Source: Pseudomonas denitrificans (nom. rej.)
GTDB taxonomy: Bacteria; Pseudomonadota; Gammaproteobacteria; Pseudomonadales; Pseudomonadaceae
Reading direction: 5' to 3'
Length of the DNA stretch: 64,000 bases
Assembly: GCF_008807415.1 (NCBI RefSeq)
Contig: NZ_CP043626.1
Coordinates: forward strand, 1,364,001 to 1,428,000
The notes under the pieces were generated by a model. The model did no database searches and was not told the origin of the DNA. It saw nothing but the letters and a program-made list of their open reading frames with translations. Shown one piece after another: positions 1 to 8,906 of the stretch; the first letter of the stretch is position 1, and each line of letters starts with the position of its first letter. Position numbers and translations under genes: made by a program.

Positions 1-1
1 C

Positions 2-196
2 GACGGTTTCGACGACAGCTCGCCGCTGAAGGCCTTCGACCGTCGCAGCGGCGATATCGACCAGGGCATCCGCGGCATCTTCGGCGCGCCGAGCCTGACG
101 CAGCAACTGCAGCAGATCCACGAATCCGAACAACAACCATTGCGCGAGCTGGCCTGGGCGCTGGGGCAAGTAGCCCAGGACCGCGACGCATCCTGA
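2..196 (+). CDS. C-terminal end of an unrecognised protein (partial, 5' end outside window)
   Basis: The last 64 residues of a gene that begins upstream of the window are readable in frame 2 and stop at 194-196 (TGA). The tail is hydrophilic and probably helical, with a Gln-rich stretch (SLTQQLQQIHESEQQ) and an acidic end (VAQDRDAS). It lies 62 bp upstream of the TolC-family gene on the same strand, so the two may be co-transcribed; TolC-type genes often follow secretion or adhesin genes, but no family can be named from this fragment. Confidence 0.5.
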   Translation, partial: DGFDDSSPLKAFDRRSGDIDQGIRGIFGAPSLTQQLQQIHESEQQPLRELAWALGQVAQDRDAS

Positions 197-258
197 TCAC
201 CACATCGCCAAGTAGAAAAAGCACAAGAACGAAGCCGTAACGAGGGGGACGGCCAGGG

Positions 259-1745
259 ATGAAAAAACACACGACCTTGCTAGGGATCAGCTTGTTGGCG
301 CTTGCCGTGTCCGGCTGCGCCGTCACCACGCAACCCATCGACCGTAGCGTCAGCGAGCAACGCGCCCGCGACGACCTGCAGGCGATGTTCAAGGATCAGG
401 AGCCGCTCAGCGGCCCGCTGACCCTGCACGAGGCCATGGCCCGTGCGGTGAAGTACAACCTCGAGTCGCGTCTGAAGGTAATGGAGGAGGCGCTGTCGCG
501 CCGGCAACTCGATCTCGCCACCTTTGACATGCTGCCGCGCATGGCGCTCGAGGCCGGTTACGCCGGGCGCAACAACCAGAGCGCTTCCAGCAGCCAGAGC
601 GTGCTGACCAACACCCAGTCGCTGGAACCCTCCACCTCGCAGGACCGCGACCGCGACGTCGCCGACCTGACCATGGTGTGGAACGTGCTGGACTTCGGCG
701 TCAGCTATGTCAGCGCCAAGCAGCAGGCCGACCAGCGCCTGATCGTCCAGGAGCGCCGACGCAAGGTGGTGCAGACCATCATCCAGGACGTGCGCTCGGC
801 ATACTGGCGCGCGGTCGCCGCACAACGCCTGCTCGACCGTATCGACGCGCTGATGGCACGGGTCGACGGCGCGCGCAAGGACAGCCAGCAGATGAGCCAG
901 CAGCGCATTGGCGACCCGGTCCAGGCGCTGGGCTACCAGCGCGCCCTGATCGAGGCCAGCCGCCAGCTGGAAGAACAGCGCCGCGCACTGTCGCTGGCGA
1001 AGACCGAACTCGCCACCCTGATCAACCTGCCGCTGGGCACCGAGCTGACCCTCGCCGCGCCGGAAGGCTACGACGTGCCGGAGCTGAAGGTGGGCCTCGA
1101 GCAACTGGAGCAGCAGGCCCTGGCCAGCCGCCCGGAACTGCGCGAGCAGGACTACCAGGCACGGATCAGCGCTGCGGAAACCCGCAAGGCCATGCTGCGT
1201 CTGCTGCCGGGCCTGGAGTTCTCCGCTGGCGGGCACTACGACTCCAACAGCTTCCTGGTCAACAACCGCTGGGCCGACTACGGCGTGAAGGTCACCTGGA
1301 ACCTGTTCAACGTCCTGTCCGCCCCGGCCGCCATCGACGTTGCCAAGGCCGGTGAAGACGTCAACGTGGCGCGCCGGCAGGCCATGTCGATGGCCGTGCT
1401 GGCGCAGCTCTACGTGGCCAACGCCAACTACAACGAGGCGCGCCGCCAGTTCGTCACCACCCAGGAGCTGGCCAGCCTGGACACCCAGATCGTCGGCCAG
1501 CTGCGCAACCGCCACCAGGCGCAGGGCATCGGTGAGCTGGACCTGATCCAGGGCGAGCTCAATGCCCTGCAGGCGGACCTGCGCCGCGACCTGGCCTACG
1601 CCGAACTGCGCAACAGCTATGGCCAGGTATTCGCCTCGGCCGGCGTCGATCCGCTGCCCAGCAACGCCCCGATACCAAGCTGACCACCCTGGCCAATGGC
1701 CTGGCCGAGAAAGAGCGCCAGCTCGACAGCGGCAACGTGCAGTAA
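259..1745 (+). CDS. TolC-family outer membrane efflux/secretion lipoprotein, apparent frameshift near the 3' end
   Basis: Outer-membrane channel component of a type I secretion or tripartite efflux system. The N terminus is a lipoprotein signal with lipobox AVSGC, followed by two long coiled-coil OEP repeats (about residues 55-260 and 270-465). The frame opened at 259 stops at 1683 after 474 residues. The next frame continues without a break into a tail reading DTKLTTLANGLAEKERQLD and stops at 1745, a typical end for Pseudomonas TolC proteins. One extra C in the four-C run at 1667-1670 would join the frames into about 495 residues. No adaptor or inner-membrane pump gene lies downstream, so partners must be upstream or elsewhere. 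Family assignment is firm; the substrate is unknown. Confidence 0.88.
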
Positions 1746-1835
1746 TCGCCCCAGGCGTGCCAGTGCCGCCGCGCTACTGGTACGCCGAGGGCTATGCGCC
1801 TGCTGCGAGCTTGCGGGTCATCCGAGCGGGCGCGC

Positions 1836-2807
1836 TCAACCTGTTGCTTTGCAATCCTCGGCCTGCTGCTTTGGCGCAGGCTGAGGAGCTGCCTTGGCCC
1901 CGGACAACCGCGACACGCCGAACAACACCAGTGCCAGCCCGGCAATCTGGTAGACGGTGATCGCCTCACCGAGCAGCGCCCAGGAGGCAAATACGGTCAG
2001 CACCGGGCCGAGGTTGCCGAACGCGGCCGCATGGGTGGCGCCCATGCGCTGGATCGCCAGCGCCATCCAGTAGATCGGCAACACGGTGGAAATCAGTGCC
2101 ATCAGCGAACCGTGGACCCACACTGCGCCGGGCAAGGTCGCCAGTTGCTGCACGTCGCCACTCGCCGCGTAGTGGATCAGCACCATCACCGATGAAGCGC
2201 CGCCGGCCAGCCCGGCCAGGCGCATCGAGCCCACACGCCGCACCACGGCGGCGGTGCCCATGTAGTAGAGGGCATAGGTGACTGCGCTGGCAAACACCCA
2301 GAGCGCGCCAAGCAGTATCTGTCCGTCACCGCCTTCCACACGGATGTCATGCACCAGCGCGATGCCCAGGCCCAGGTAGCACAAGCCCATGGCGACCAGG
2401 GTCCGGGAGTCGGGGCGTTCGCGGTTGACGGCCATCTGCAGGAGCAGCACCAGGGTCGGGTAGGTGAACAGGATCAGCCGTTCCAGCCCGGCGCTGATGT
2501 ACTGCAGGCCGTAGAAGTCGAACAGGCTGGACAGGTAATAACCGAACAACCCGAGCAGCAGGATGCGCAGGCCGTCGGCCAGCGTCAGGCGGGGCTGTTG
2601 CGGGCTGCGGCTCAGCCAGATCAGCCAGAGGAACAGCGGCAGCGCCAGGCCCATGCGGATGGCCAGCACCGTTACCGCATCCACCGGCGCGGCGGCGTAG
2701 GAGAGCTTCACGAATACCGCCTTGAGGCTGAAGCCGGTGGCGGACAGCACGGCGAAGAACACACCGTTGCGCAGGCTGCGCTGGTAGAGGGAGGTCAGGC
2801 TATTCAT
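1836..2807 (-). CDS. EamA/DMT-family transporter
   Basis: A 323-residue inner-membrane protein with about ten hydrophobic helices arranged as two EamA repeats, the layout of the drug/metabolite transporter superfamily (YdcZ/RhaT/EamA type exporters of metabolites or amino acids). It begins with a short polar stretch and then the first helix (GVFFAVLSATGFSLKAVFV). It is transcribed divergently from the LysR gene that starts at 2913, so that LysR protein is its likely regulator. The C-terminal tail is basic and Gln/Lys-rich. The substrate cannot be read from sequence. Confidence 0.88.
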   Translation of the reverse strand: MNSLTSLYQRSLRNGVFFAVLSATGFSLKAVFVKLSYAAAPVDAVTVLAIRMGLALPLFLWLIWLSRSPQQPRLTLADGLRILLLGLFGYYLSSLFDFYGLQYISAGLERLILFTYPTLVLLLQMAVNRERPDSRTLVAMGLCYLGLGIALVHDIRVEGGDGQILLGALWVFASAVTYALYYMGTAAVVRRVGSMRLAGLAGGASSVMVLIHYAASGDVQQLATLPGAVWVHGSLMALISTVLPIYWMALAIQRMGATHAAAFGNLGPVLTVFASWALLGEAITVYQIAGLALVLFGVSRLSGAKAAPQPAPKQQAEDCKATG

Positions 2808-2912
2808 GGCGGCACGGATGCAAGGCAGGGGAAAGGCTTTATTCTAGAGAGAAGGCCATTCCACTAGAATCGCAACTTGGCGAACGTGGCTTTCGTTTTT
2901 GGAGAATACCCC

Positions 2913-3812
2913 ATGCATTTCGATCTTGCCGACCTGCGCCTGATCGCTGCTATCGCCAGCACCGGCAGCCTGAGCAAGGCGGCGGCTTCGGTGCCGGTGG
3001 CGGTCTCGGCGGCGAGCAACCGTCTGCGCCTGTTCGAAGAGCGCTGCGGGCTCTCCCTGTTCGCCCGGCACAGCGACGGCATGACCCTCACGCCAACCGG
3101 CCGCCTGGTGCTGGAGGCCGGCCAGCGTGTGCTGAAGGAAGCCCGGCAGCTCAGGGACACCCTGCATGAGCTGAGCGGAGAGCGGCGCATCACCTTGCGC
3201 CTGGCCGCTTCCACGGTGGCCAACAGCACCTTCCTGCCCACCGCGCTGGGGCCATTCCTGGCGGACTACCCGGAAGTGGATCTGCAACTGACCGAGCAGA
3301 ACAGCAAGGACGTGCTGCGCTCCGTGCAGGAAGGGCAGATCGACATTGGTGTCTACGACGGCAACCTGCCCACCGCCGGTCTGCTGTCGCTGCCGTTCCG
3401 CAACGACAAGCTGGTGCTGCTGGTGCCGCAGGATCATCCGCTGGCCAGCCAGCACCTGCCGAGCCTGCGCGATGCACTGAGTTTCCCCTTCGTCTGCCTG
3501 CCGGCCGAACGCGCCATGCAGCGTTTCGTCGAGGCGATGGCAGTACGCAATGCAATGCCGCTCAAGGTGCGCGTGCGTGCGCCGAGCTTCGATGCCATTG
3601 CCCAGTTGGTCGCCCAGCGGGTGGGCGTGGCCATGCTCCCTGAGGCGGCTGCTACACGCATGGCTCAGGAGCTGCCGGCGGTAGTGGTGCCGCTCGCCGA
3701 CGCCTGGGCCACCCGTGAACTGCGCATCTGCGTGGCTGACTGGGATGCGTTGTCATCCCATGCGCGGCAGTTGGTGACCTACCTGATGCATGAAGGAGCC
3801 GCCGCTCGCTGA
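2913..3812 (+). CDS. LysR-family transcriptional regulator
   Basis: A 299-residue LTTR: winged helix-turn-helix in residues 1-60 (DLADLRLIAAIASTGSLSKA) followed by a periplasmic-binding-protein-like effector domain from about residue 90. The start at ATG 2913 is chosen because GGAGAA lies six bases upstream (2901-2906); an upstream in-frame TTG at 2877 has no ribosome-binding site and would add a non-family extension. It is divergent from the EamA transporter, the classic arrangement in which an LTTR controls the neighbouring exporter and itself from one shared promoter region (2808-2912). Confidence 0.9.
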   Translation: MHFDLADLRLIAAIASTGSLSKAAASVPVAVSAASNRLRLFEERCGLSLFARHSDGMTLTPTGRLVLEAGQRVLKEARQLRDTLHELSGERRITLRLAASTVANSTFLPTALGPFLADYPEVDLQLTEQNSKDVLRSVQEGQIDIGVYDGNLPTAGLLSLPFRNDKLVLLVPQDHPLASQHLPSLRDALSFPFVCLPAERAMQRFVEAMAVRNAMPLKVRVRAPSFDAIAQLVAQRVGVAMLPEAAATRMAQELPAVVVPLADAWATRELRICVADWDALSSHARQLVTYLMHEGAAAR

Positions 3813-3875
3813 AACGTGGCGAGGGGGAGTGAGCAGCGGCCAGCCCTGGCAGCGTCGAAAGCTGGCCGCGCGACT

Positions 3876-4355
3876 TCACGCGGTGGTATTCACCGAGGTG
3901 CCGCTGGTGCTGCTGCCGGACTCGGTCAGGGCTTCGGAGTAGGCCGCGGTGGCCGCCGCTACCGCCGCCGAGGCGGACGAGACGCGTGCCTGGGCAGCCT
4001 GCGCGGCGATCTGCTGGGCCTGCTTCTCTTCCTCGGTCTGGCCACCGCCCTGGCTGGCCTTGGCCAGTTCCTGCTCGGCCTCTTCCAGCTCCTTCTGCGC
4101 CTGCTCCATGGCCTGCTTGAGTTTCTCCAGGGTGGTGTCGGAACTGCTGTCGGAGCTGCCGCTCGCTCCGCCGGCGGCACCGCCGCCAGCTGCTCCACCC
4201 GCCGCCTGTGCCGAAGAGCTGGCCGTCGTCTGGGAAGTGCTGGTGGCATCGCTGGTGGCGCTGTCCTCGCTGCTCGTGGCAGAGGTCGAGGCGGCCGAAG
4301 TCGAGGCGGTGGTGTAGCGAACGTTGGTGGCGCTGACGGCGCTGATGGTAGTCAT
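3876..4355 (-). CDS. Ser/Ala/Thr-rich hypothetical protein with a central acidic coiled coil
   Basis: About 159 residues from the ATG at 4355; an in-frame TTG at 4388 would add 11. The N-terminal half is a low-complexity Ser/Thr/Ala/Gly tract, then a Glu/Gln-rich helix predicted to be a coiled coil (KLKQAMEQAQKELEEAEQEL), a Gly-rich break, and a second Ala-rich helix (QQIAAQAAQARVSSASAAV). No signal peptide, membrane helix or cysteine. The layout resembles small secreted or structural low-complexity proteins of pseudomonads, but no family is recognised. It may be an export substrate or a cytoplasmic scaffold; neither is shown by the sequence. Confidence 0.65.
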   Translation of the reverse strand: MTTISAVSATNVRYTTASTSAASTSATSSEDSATSDATSTSQTTASSSAQAAGGAAGGGAAGGASGSSDSSSDTTLEKLKQAMEQAQKELEEAEQELAKASQGGGQTEEEKQAQQIAAQAAQARVSSASAAVAAATAAYSEALTESGSSTSGTSVNTTA

Positions 4356-4466
4356 GGACGGATTTCCGTTGAGGAGGGTTATCCGCAATGGCGGCCGCCA
4401 GGAAGAGAAATTTAGAGCGGTTTGTTATCGACTTGGTATCGGGCCTGGTACTTCAGGCGCACCCCC

Positions 4467-4985
4467 TCATTTCTGCTCCACCAGCCGGGGTGTCTGCGAC
4501 CCTTCCAGGGCCAGATGGATCACGCCGGCACGGCTGGGGAAGTTCGGCGCATCGTCGTCGCTGTTCTCCATCACCGGGATGTCGATCAGGGTACGCTTGC
4601 CCGCCGGGTCGACAACCAGCCGGGCGTCCAGCTTCTCGACCGAGCGCCAGCCACCGCCGCCGATCTGCATGGCATCGAGCAGGCTGTAGTGCTCCTGGCC
4701 TTCTTCATTGGGCGTGGAGGAAAAGACGGCGAGGTACTGGCTGTAGTTGTTGCCCATGTCGAAGCCTTCGATGGTGAACACCGCCAGGATGATCTCGCTG
4801 TCCTGACCGGTCTTCAGGGGCTGCACATGGGTGGCTTCGGGGTAGCCGGTGGCGAAGCTGTCCTTGTACAGCTCCACCAGGCGGCTTACCTGTTCTTCCA
4901 GGGGCTTGGGCACGGGCGGCTGCTCGGCGGCGTGGGCAAGGGTGCAGGCCAGCAGCAGGCTGGCGGGCAGCAGGCGAATCTTCAT
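4467..4985 (-). CDS. Exported hypothetical protein (172 aa)
   Basis: A Sec signal peptide (MKIRLLPASLLLACTLAHA) precedes a mature part of about 150 residues with no cysteine, so probably a soluble periplasmic protein. The centre has a beta-rich pattern around AVFTIEGFDMGNNYSQYLAV and a Gly stretch (IGGGGW). It is the last gene of a run of four exported proteins on the minus strand (6384 to 4467) with gaps of -4, 31 and 67 bp, suggesting one transcript. No family recognised. Confidence 0.75.
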   Translation of the reverse strand: MKIRLLPASLLLACTLAHAAEQPPVPKPLEEQVSRLVELYKDSFATGYPEATHVQPLKTGQDSEIILAVFTIEGFDMGNNYSQYLAVFSSTPNEEGQEHYSLLDAMQIGGGGWRSVEKLDARLVVDPAGKRTLIDIPVMENSDDDAPNFPSRAGVIHLALEGSQTPRLVEQK

Positions 4986-5052
4986 CGGGGGAACATCCGT
5001 GTCGGGGGTAGGGGTGGCATGGCCGGCATCTTGGATGCCGGCCTTCGCCGGA

Positions 5053-5373
5053 TTACTGCTTGAGGCCGGGAATCGCGTTCTTCGCTACCCAGTCACCGAC
5101 CGCCGAGCAGGAGTAGGTGTTGGAGTAGTCGTAGAACTGCTGGGCGAGGGAGCTGGCCTCGTAGGTGCCGCACTGGTAGACCGACGTGCCCTTCTGCAGG
5201 ATCAGGAAGTGGATCTGGGTGACCCGCCCCGGCGCCACGTAGGCGGCCTTCACTTCGTAGCCGCTGCGCAGCAGTTCCGTCACCTTGACCTCTTCGGCAG
5301 AAGCCTGCGAGCCGATGGCCAGGAGGCCGAGCAGCGCAAAGACGGCTTTCGCCAGATAGTTCAGGTTAGCCAT
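5053..5373 (-). CDS. Small exported hypothetical protein (106 aa)
   Basis: Signal peptide with hydrophobic core AVFALLGLLAIGSQASA, mature part about 80 residues containing two cysteines (YQCGTYE and YSCSAVG) that could form one disulfide in the periplasm. Same strand and close spacing as its exported neighbours, so probably in the same operon. No family recognised. Confidence 0.75.
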   Translation of the reverse strand: MANLNYLAKAVFALLGLLAIGSQASAEEVKVTELLRSGYEVKAAYVAPGRVTQIHFLILQKGTSVYQCGTYEASSLAQQFYDYSNTYSCSAVGDWVAKNAIPGLKQ

Positions 5374-5404
5374 GGTTGTGTCTCGTCCTTGAGGGGGCCT
5401 GGGC

Positions 5405-5800
5405 TCAGGCTTCCGGCTTCAGCGCGATGCCGCCGCAATTGCCGCGGGTCAGCAGGTAGTCCACCTGGCGGGCGCGGTTGATGGCGACGCGGATTTCGCA
5501 GCTGGCCGAATGGACCACGTCGCCCCAGTACTCGGTATGCACCAGCTGGCCGTTCTGCGGGCCGGTGTAGGTGCCGAGCGCCTCGCGGGAGACGTAGGAG
5601 GTGTCGCGGCGATAGATCAGCACGACCCAGTCGTTCTCCGGCGCCAGACCGATATCGCTGGGCGCGCCGAAGTGGTCGATGGCGTCGCCGGCCGGGCGGC
5701 CCTTCCAGTAGCTGCGGGCCTGCGCTTCGGGCAGGGTGGGAATGGCGGAACAGCCGCCGAGCAGGATGGCGATCATCCCCAGTGCGAGTAGTCCTTTCAT
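5405..5800 (-). CDS. Lipoprotein of unknown function (131 aa)
   Basis: Lipoprotein signal with lipobox LLGGC (MKGLLALGMIAILLGGCSAI). The ATG at 5800 is preceded by a strong AAGGAGG and overlaps the stop of the upstream gene as ATGA, which argues for translational coupling and against a longer reading that extends to 6022. The mature part carries two further cysteines (SASCEIRV and RGNCGGI) in a small beta-rich domain. Likely outer-membrane anchored; function unknown. Confidence 0.8.
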   Translation of the reverse strand: MKGLLALGMIAILLGGCSAIPTLPEAQARSYWKGRPAGDAIDHFGAPSDIGLAPENDWVVLIYRRDTSYVSREALGTYTGPQNGQLVHTEYWGDVVHSASCEIRVAINRARQVDYLLTRGNCGGIALKPEA

Positions 5801-6384
5801 TGCACGCCCTCCTTGGCCGGTGCGTTCTTCACGGGCATCTGCTCGAAGCCCTTGTCGACCATTTCCAGAATCAGGTTCTTGGCGTGCTCGCGGTTGCGCA
5901 GCTGGAACAGGCCAGGAGCGGCGGAGACCAGTTGCAGCATGGGCATCTTGCCCAGCGGGTACATCTTCTGCTCGACGTGGGCGTCCGGCTTGCAGAGGAA
6001 GTCGCGGCTCTGGGCGATCCACGCCTCAGGCTTCTTCTGCCATTCCTTGGAAACCTTCTTCGGACGGATGTCGTTGTAGAACTTGTCGTAGTTCTGCGCG
6101 CCGTTGAGGCGCACGCGGTTCTTCGCGCAGTCGACCTCGACGTCATAGGCGGTAAAGGTCGGCTTGGCGCCTTCCTCGTAGAATTCGTAGGCACCCAGCG
6201 AGCGCACGCCGTTTTTGCGGTCATAGATGTTGGCGGGGTCGCCATCGATGACGAAGATTTCGTTCTTGTAGAGGCTGCCCTGCTGGTGAATCAGCCAGAA
6301 ATCGCCAGAGGGGCCTTCCGCTTGCGCGGCGAGCGGGCTGCAAAGCAGCAGGGCAGGCAGCCAGGGCCTGAGGGGCTTGAACAT
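5797..6384 (-). CDS. Exported hypothetical protein (195 aa), first gene of a four-gene exported cluster
   Basis: The start at ATG 6384 is preferred: AAGGA lies about nine bases upstream, and the protein then opens directly with a signal peptide (MFKPLRPWLPALLLCSPLA). Longer in-frame starts (6393, 6567) add sequence with no ribosome-binding site or signal character. The mature protein has a beta-rich N-terminal half (FWLIHQQGSLYKNEIFVIDG) and a single cysteine pair (VDCAKN, FLCKPD). It overlaps the downstream lipoprotein by 4 bp. Neighbouring genes are also exported, so the set may build one envelope function; the function itself is not recognised. Confidence 0.75.
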   Translation of the reverse strand: MFKPLRPWLPALLLCSPLAAQAEGPSGDFWLIHQQGSLYKNEIFVIDGDPANIYDRKNGVRSLGAYEFYEEGAKPTFTAYDVEVDCAKNRVRLNGAQNYDKFYNDIRPKKVSKEWQKKPEAWIAQSRDFLCKPDAHVEQKMYPLGKMPMLQLVSAAPGLFQLRNREHAKNLILEMVDKGFEQMPVKNAPAKEGVQ

Positions 6385-6596
6385 ATCGGACATTCCTTTG
6401 CCGTTGTGATCGCCCGAGCGCAGCGCACCCCGGCGAAAGAAGGGTAGGAAACTAGAGGCGCAGGTATTGATGGTCAACCTGCTTGTAGGATTTTTGTGAC
6501 AAGCGGCAGTGAAGTTGCTGTGGCAATGGGGAACGGAAGAGCGCCTGTTGGCGCTCTTCGCGGGCATGGCTCGCTCCTACAGGCGAGTCCTGCCCG

Positions 6597-7505
6597 TCAG
6601 GGCGAAATGAACTGGCGAACCGCCTGGATCGTCTGGGTCGGCGCCTCTTCCATCAGCCAGTGCCCGGCGCCCGGCACCACCACTTCGGTGACGTTGTCGG
6701 CGGCATTGCGCATGACGATGGCTTCATTGGCGCCGAAGGATTTCTCACCGCCCACGGCCAGCACCGGCATCGTCAGCTTGGTCTTGTTCGACGCCTCGTT
6801 GTCCACGGCATCCTGGCGAATGCTGCGGAACTGGGAGAAGGCCGCATGCATCGCACCGGGGCGGGCATAGCGCTTGGCGTAGTGCTGCCGGGTGGCTTCG
6901 TCGACCTTGTGCGGGTCGCCGGCGAATTCGTTCCAGAAGCGGTCCAGGTAGATGCGTTCGCGCCCGGCCACCAGACGCTCCATGTCCGCGCCGCCGAAGT
7001 CGAAATGCCAGAGCATCGGTGAGCGAACAATGTCGTTCCAGGGCGCGATGCCGGGGACGGGAGCGTCCATCACCACCAGGCGTTCGGTCTGCTGCGGATA
7101 TCGGGCGGCGTAGGCGTAGGCCACCATGGTGCCGATGTCATGGCCGACCACCACCGAGTGCTCGATGCCCAGCGACGCCAGCACCGCGCGAACGTCGCCG
7201 GCCTGGGTCTTCTTGTCGTAACCGTCGGCGGGGATGGACGACAGACCCATGCCGCGCAGGTCCGGCACCACCACGGTATGATCCTTGACCAGGTCCATGG
7301 CCAGTGGCGCCCACATGTCGCCGGTATCGCCGAACCCGTGCAGCAGCACTACAGCCGGACCCTTGCCGCCGACGCGGACGTGGATGGTCGCGCCGTCTAC
7401 GGCGATGTCCTGGGTACGAAAGGAGGAGGGGAAAGCCACTACGCCGGCATGTGCCGGAATGCTCAGGATCACCAGCAGGGATGCGGTCAGCAGGGAGCGG
7501 ATCAT
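6597..7505 (-). CDS. Secreted alpha/beta hydrolase, epoxide-hydrolase/dehalogenase-like
   Basis: A 302-residue protein from ATG 7505 (GGAGAG six bases upstream). Signal peptide MIRSLLTASLLVILSIPAHA, then an alpha/beta-hydrolase core with oxyanion motif HGFGDT, nucleophile elbow GHDIGT and catalytic His in GAGHWLMEEAP. An Asp at the nucleophile position (GHDIG) is the hallmark of epoxide hydrolases, haloalkane and fluoroacetate dehalogenases rather than esterases, so it probably opens epoxides or cleaves carbon-halogen bonds via an aspartyl ester. The signal peptide places it in the periplasm. Natural substrate unknown. Confidence 0.9.
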   Translation of the reverse strand: MIRSLLTASLLVILSIPAHAGVVAFPSSFRTQDIAVDGATIHVRVGGKGPAVVLLHGFGDTGDMWAPLAMDLVKDHTVVVPDLRGMGLSSIPADGYDKKTQAGDVRAVLASLGIEHSVVVGHDIGTMVAYAYAARYPQQTERLVVMDAPVPGIAPWNDIVRSPMLWHFDFGGADMERLVAGRERIYLDRFWNEFAGDPHKVDEATRQHYAKRYARPGAMHAAFSQFRSIRQDAVDNEASNKTKLTMPVLAVGGEKSFGANEAIVMRNAADNVTEVVVPGAGHWLMEEAPTQTIQAVRQFISP

Positions 7506-7691
7506 GGTGAGCTCTCCAGAGGTCGACTGGAGGAGCGTAGTCCGCTTTGCGAGTCCCGCACGAGCCGCTGTTTTCGCCGCCTGCGTTACCATCACTGCGC
7601 GAGGGATTGCTACCCGCTAACGCACTGGTTCGATCCTGGGAAGGCCATTCAGTGGACGGGGAATTGATCTGTCAGTGGTGCTCATTGTCCA

Positions 7692-8528
7692 TCAGAAGAC
7701 GGCCCTGCCGGAAACGCAGTGCTGCACGTCTCCGCCTACCCAGATTGTCCCGTCGATGCTTTCGATCTGTACTCGCCCGCGGCGCCCGATCACCGTACCC
7801 TGGCTGGCCGTGTAGCGGTCGCTCAGGGTGCCCGAGCCGATCAGCCATTGAGCCAGGCCGGCATTCAGGCTGCCCGTGACGGGGTCCTCGTTGCATTCCT
7901 CGCCCATGAAAGCTCTGACTTCCACATCGGCTTCAGCGTCCGGGCCCGTCCACGGAGCAATGACGCCGACATTCAGCCCTTGCAGTGCGGCGTAGTCGGG
8001 CCTGATGGCCAGCACTTCAGCTCGACTTGCCAGCAGCACGCCGGCCCAGCCCGGGCCGTTGTCGACCCACTGGCTGGCGCGGACCTGCCCGGTGGCGAGG
8101 CCGAGCCCCTGTTCAATCAGTTTCAGCGTCGCCGCATCCAGCGGTCCGCTGCGCTTGAGCGGCGGAGCGGAGAACGCCAGTTGCCGGCCTTGCCTGCGTA
8201 TGCGGATCAGGCCCGCCGGGCACTCCTGGACAATCTCGGCAAGCTCGAGACTGTCCTGCTGATGCAGCCATACCTTGCAGCTGCCCAGCGTCGGGTGGCC
8301 GGCAAAGGGCAGTTCGCGCAGCGGGGTAAAGATGCGCACGCGGTAATGCGCTTCCGGCGTTCGGGGCTGCAACAGAAAGGTGGTCTCGCTGAGTTGCGTC
8401 CACCGCGCAAACGCCTGCATCTGTTCGGTGGTGAGCTCGTCGGCATCCACCACCACTGCCAGCGCGTTACCTTCGTAGGGGTGTTCGGCAAAGACATCGA
8501 CCTGTTCGAACTGCAGGTAAAGCGGCAT
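7692..8528 (-). CDS. PhzF-family protein (phenazine biosynthesis PhzF-like isomerase)
   Basis: A 278-residue protein starting MPLYLQFEQVDVF, with the PhzF signatures: the N-terminal QVDVF strand and GNALAVV, the catalytic Glu in LSETTFLLQP, the GHPTLGS motif, and the second-domain GEECNEDPVTGS segment. The family has a diaminopimelate-epimerase fold and includes PhzF itself and many uncharacterised isomerases. There are no phz genes nearby, so a direct role in phenazine synthesis is unlikely; it is probably one of the stand-alone paralogues. Confidence 0.92.
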   Translation of the reverse strand: MPLYLQFEQVDVFAEHPYEGNALAVVVDADELTTEQMQAFARWTQLSETTFLLQPRTPEAHYRVRIFTPLRELPFAGHPTLGSCKVWLHQQDSLELAEIVQECPAGLIRIRRQGRQLAFSAPPLKRSGPLDAATLKLIEQGLGLATGQVRASQWVDNGPGWAGVLLASRAEVLAIRPDYAALQGLNVGVIAPWTGPDAEADVEVRAFMGEECNEDPVTGSLNAGLAQWLIGSGTLSDRYTASQGTVIGRRGRVQIESIDGTIWVGGDVQHCVSGRAVF

Positions 8529-8714
8529 CAGATTTCCTTGATAGGCAACGGCGGATCAGCCCGGACCGGGGCGAGGCTAATCGCTACGCGAAGATTTTAA
8601 AAGGATGCCGGGAGTCCGAAGCTGTCCGCGACCGGCCGCTGTCGACATATGCCGTTCAAGCATGGGTTTCTACCGCAACAACAACCGTCGTCACGGCAGT
8701 TGCGAACGCCATTC

Positions 8715-8906
8715 CTACTGGTTTCGGGCGTTCTCCAGGGCCTGTTTTTCTGCCGCGGCGGTGATGGCGGTCTGGCGATTCTGCTCCGCCATGTAGCAGG
8801 CATCGCGGCTGACTCCCTGTGCCAGGCAGGTGGACATCCGCTGCGCCGGGCTTGAGCAGCCGGCCAGGAGGAGGACGGTAACGGTGACTGCGAGTAGTGC
8901 GCGCAT
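8715..8906 (-). CDS. Small lipoprotein (63 aa)
   Basis: Lipobox LLAGC after a short hydrophobic signal, leaving a mature chain of about 47 residues that begins CSSPAQRMSTCLAQG. It contains two additional cysteines spaced by nine residues, then a helical Ala/Glu/Gln-rich end (AEKQALENARNQ). Similar very small lipoproteins are common in pseudomonads; function not known. Confidence 0.75.
   Translation of the reverse strand: MRALLAVTVTVLLLAGCSSPAQRMSTCLAQGVSRDACYMAEQNRQTAITAAAEKQALENARNQ

Noticed and set aside
2877..2912. Longer start (TTG) for the LysR gene
   Set aside because: No ribosome-binding site and a non-family extension; ATG 2913 has GGAGAA at good spacing.
7692..8528. Phenazine biosynthesis locus
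   Set aside because: Only a PhzF-family protein is present, with no other phz genes; the family is broad.
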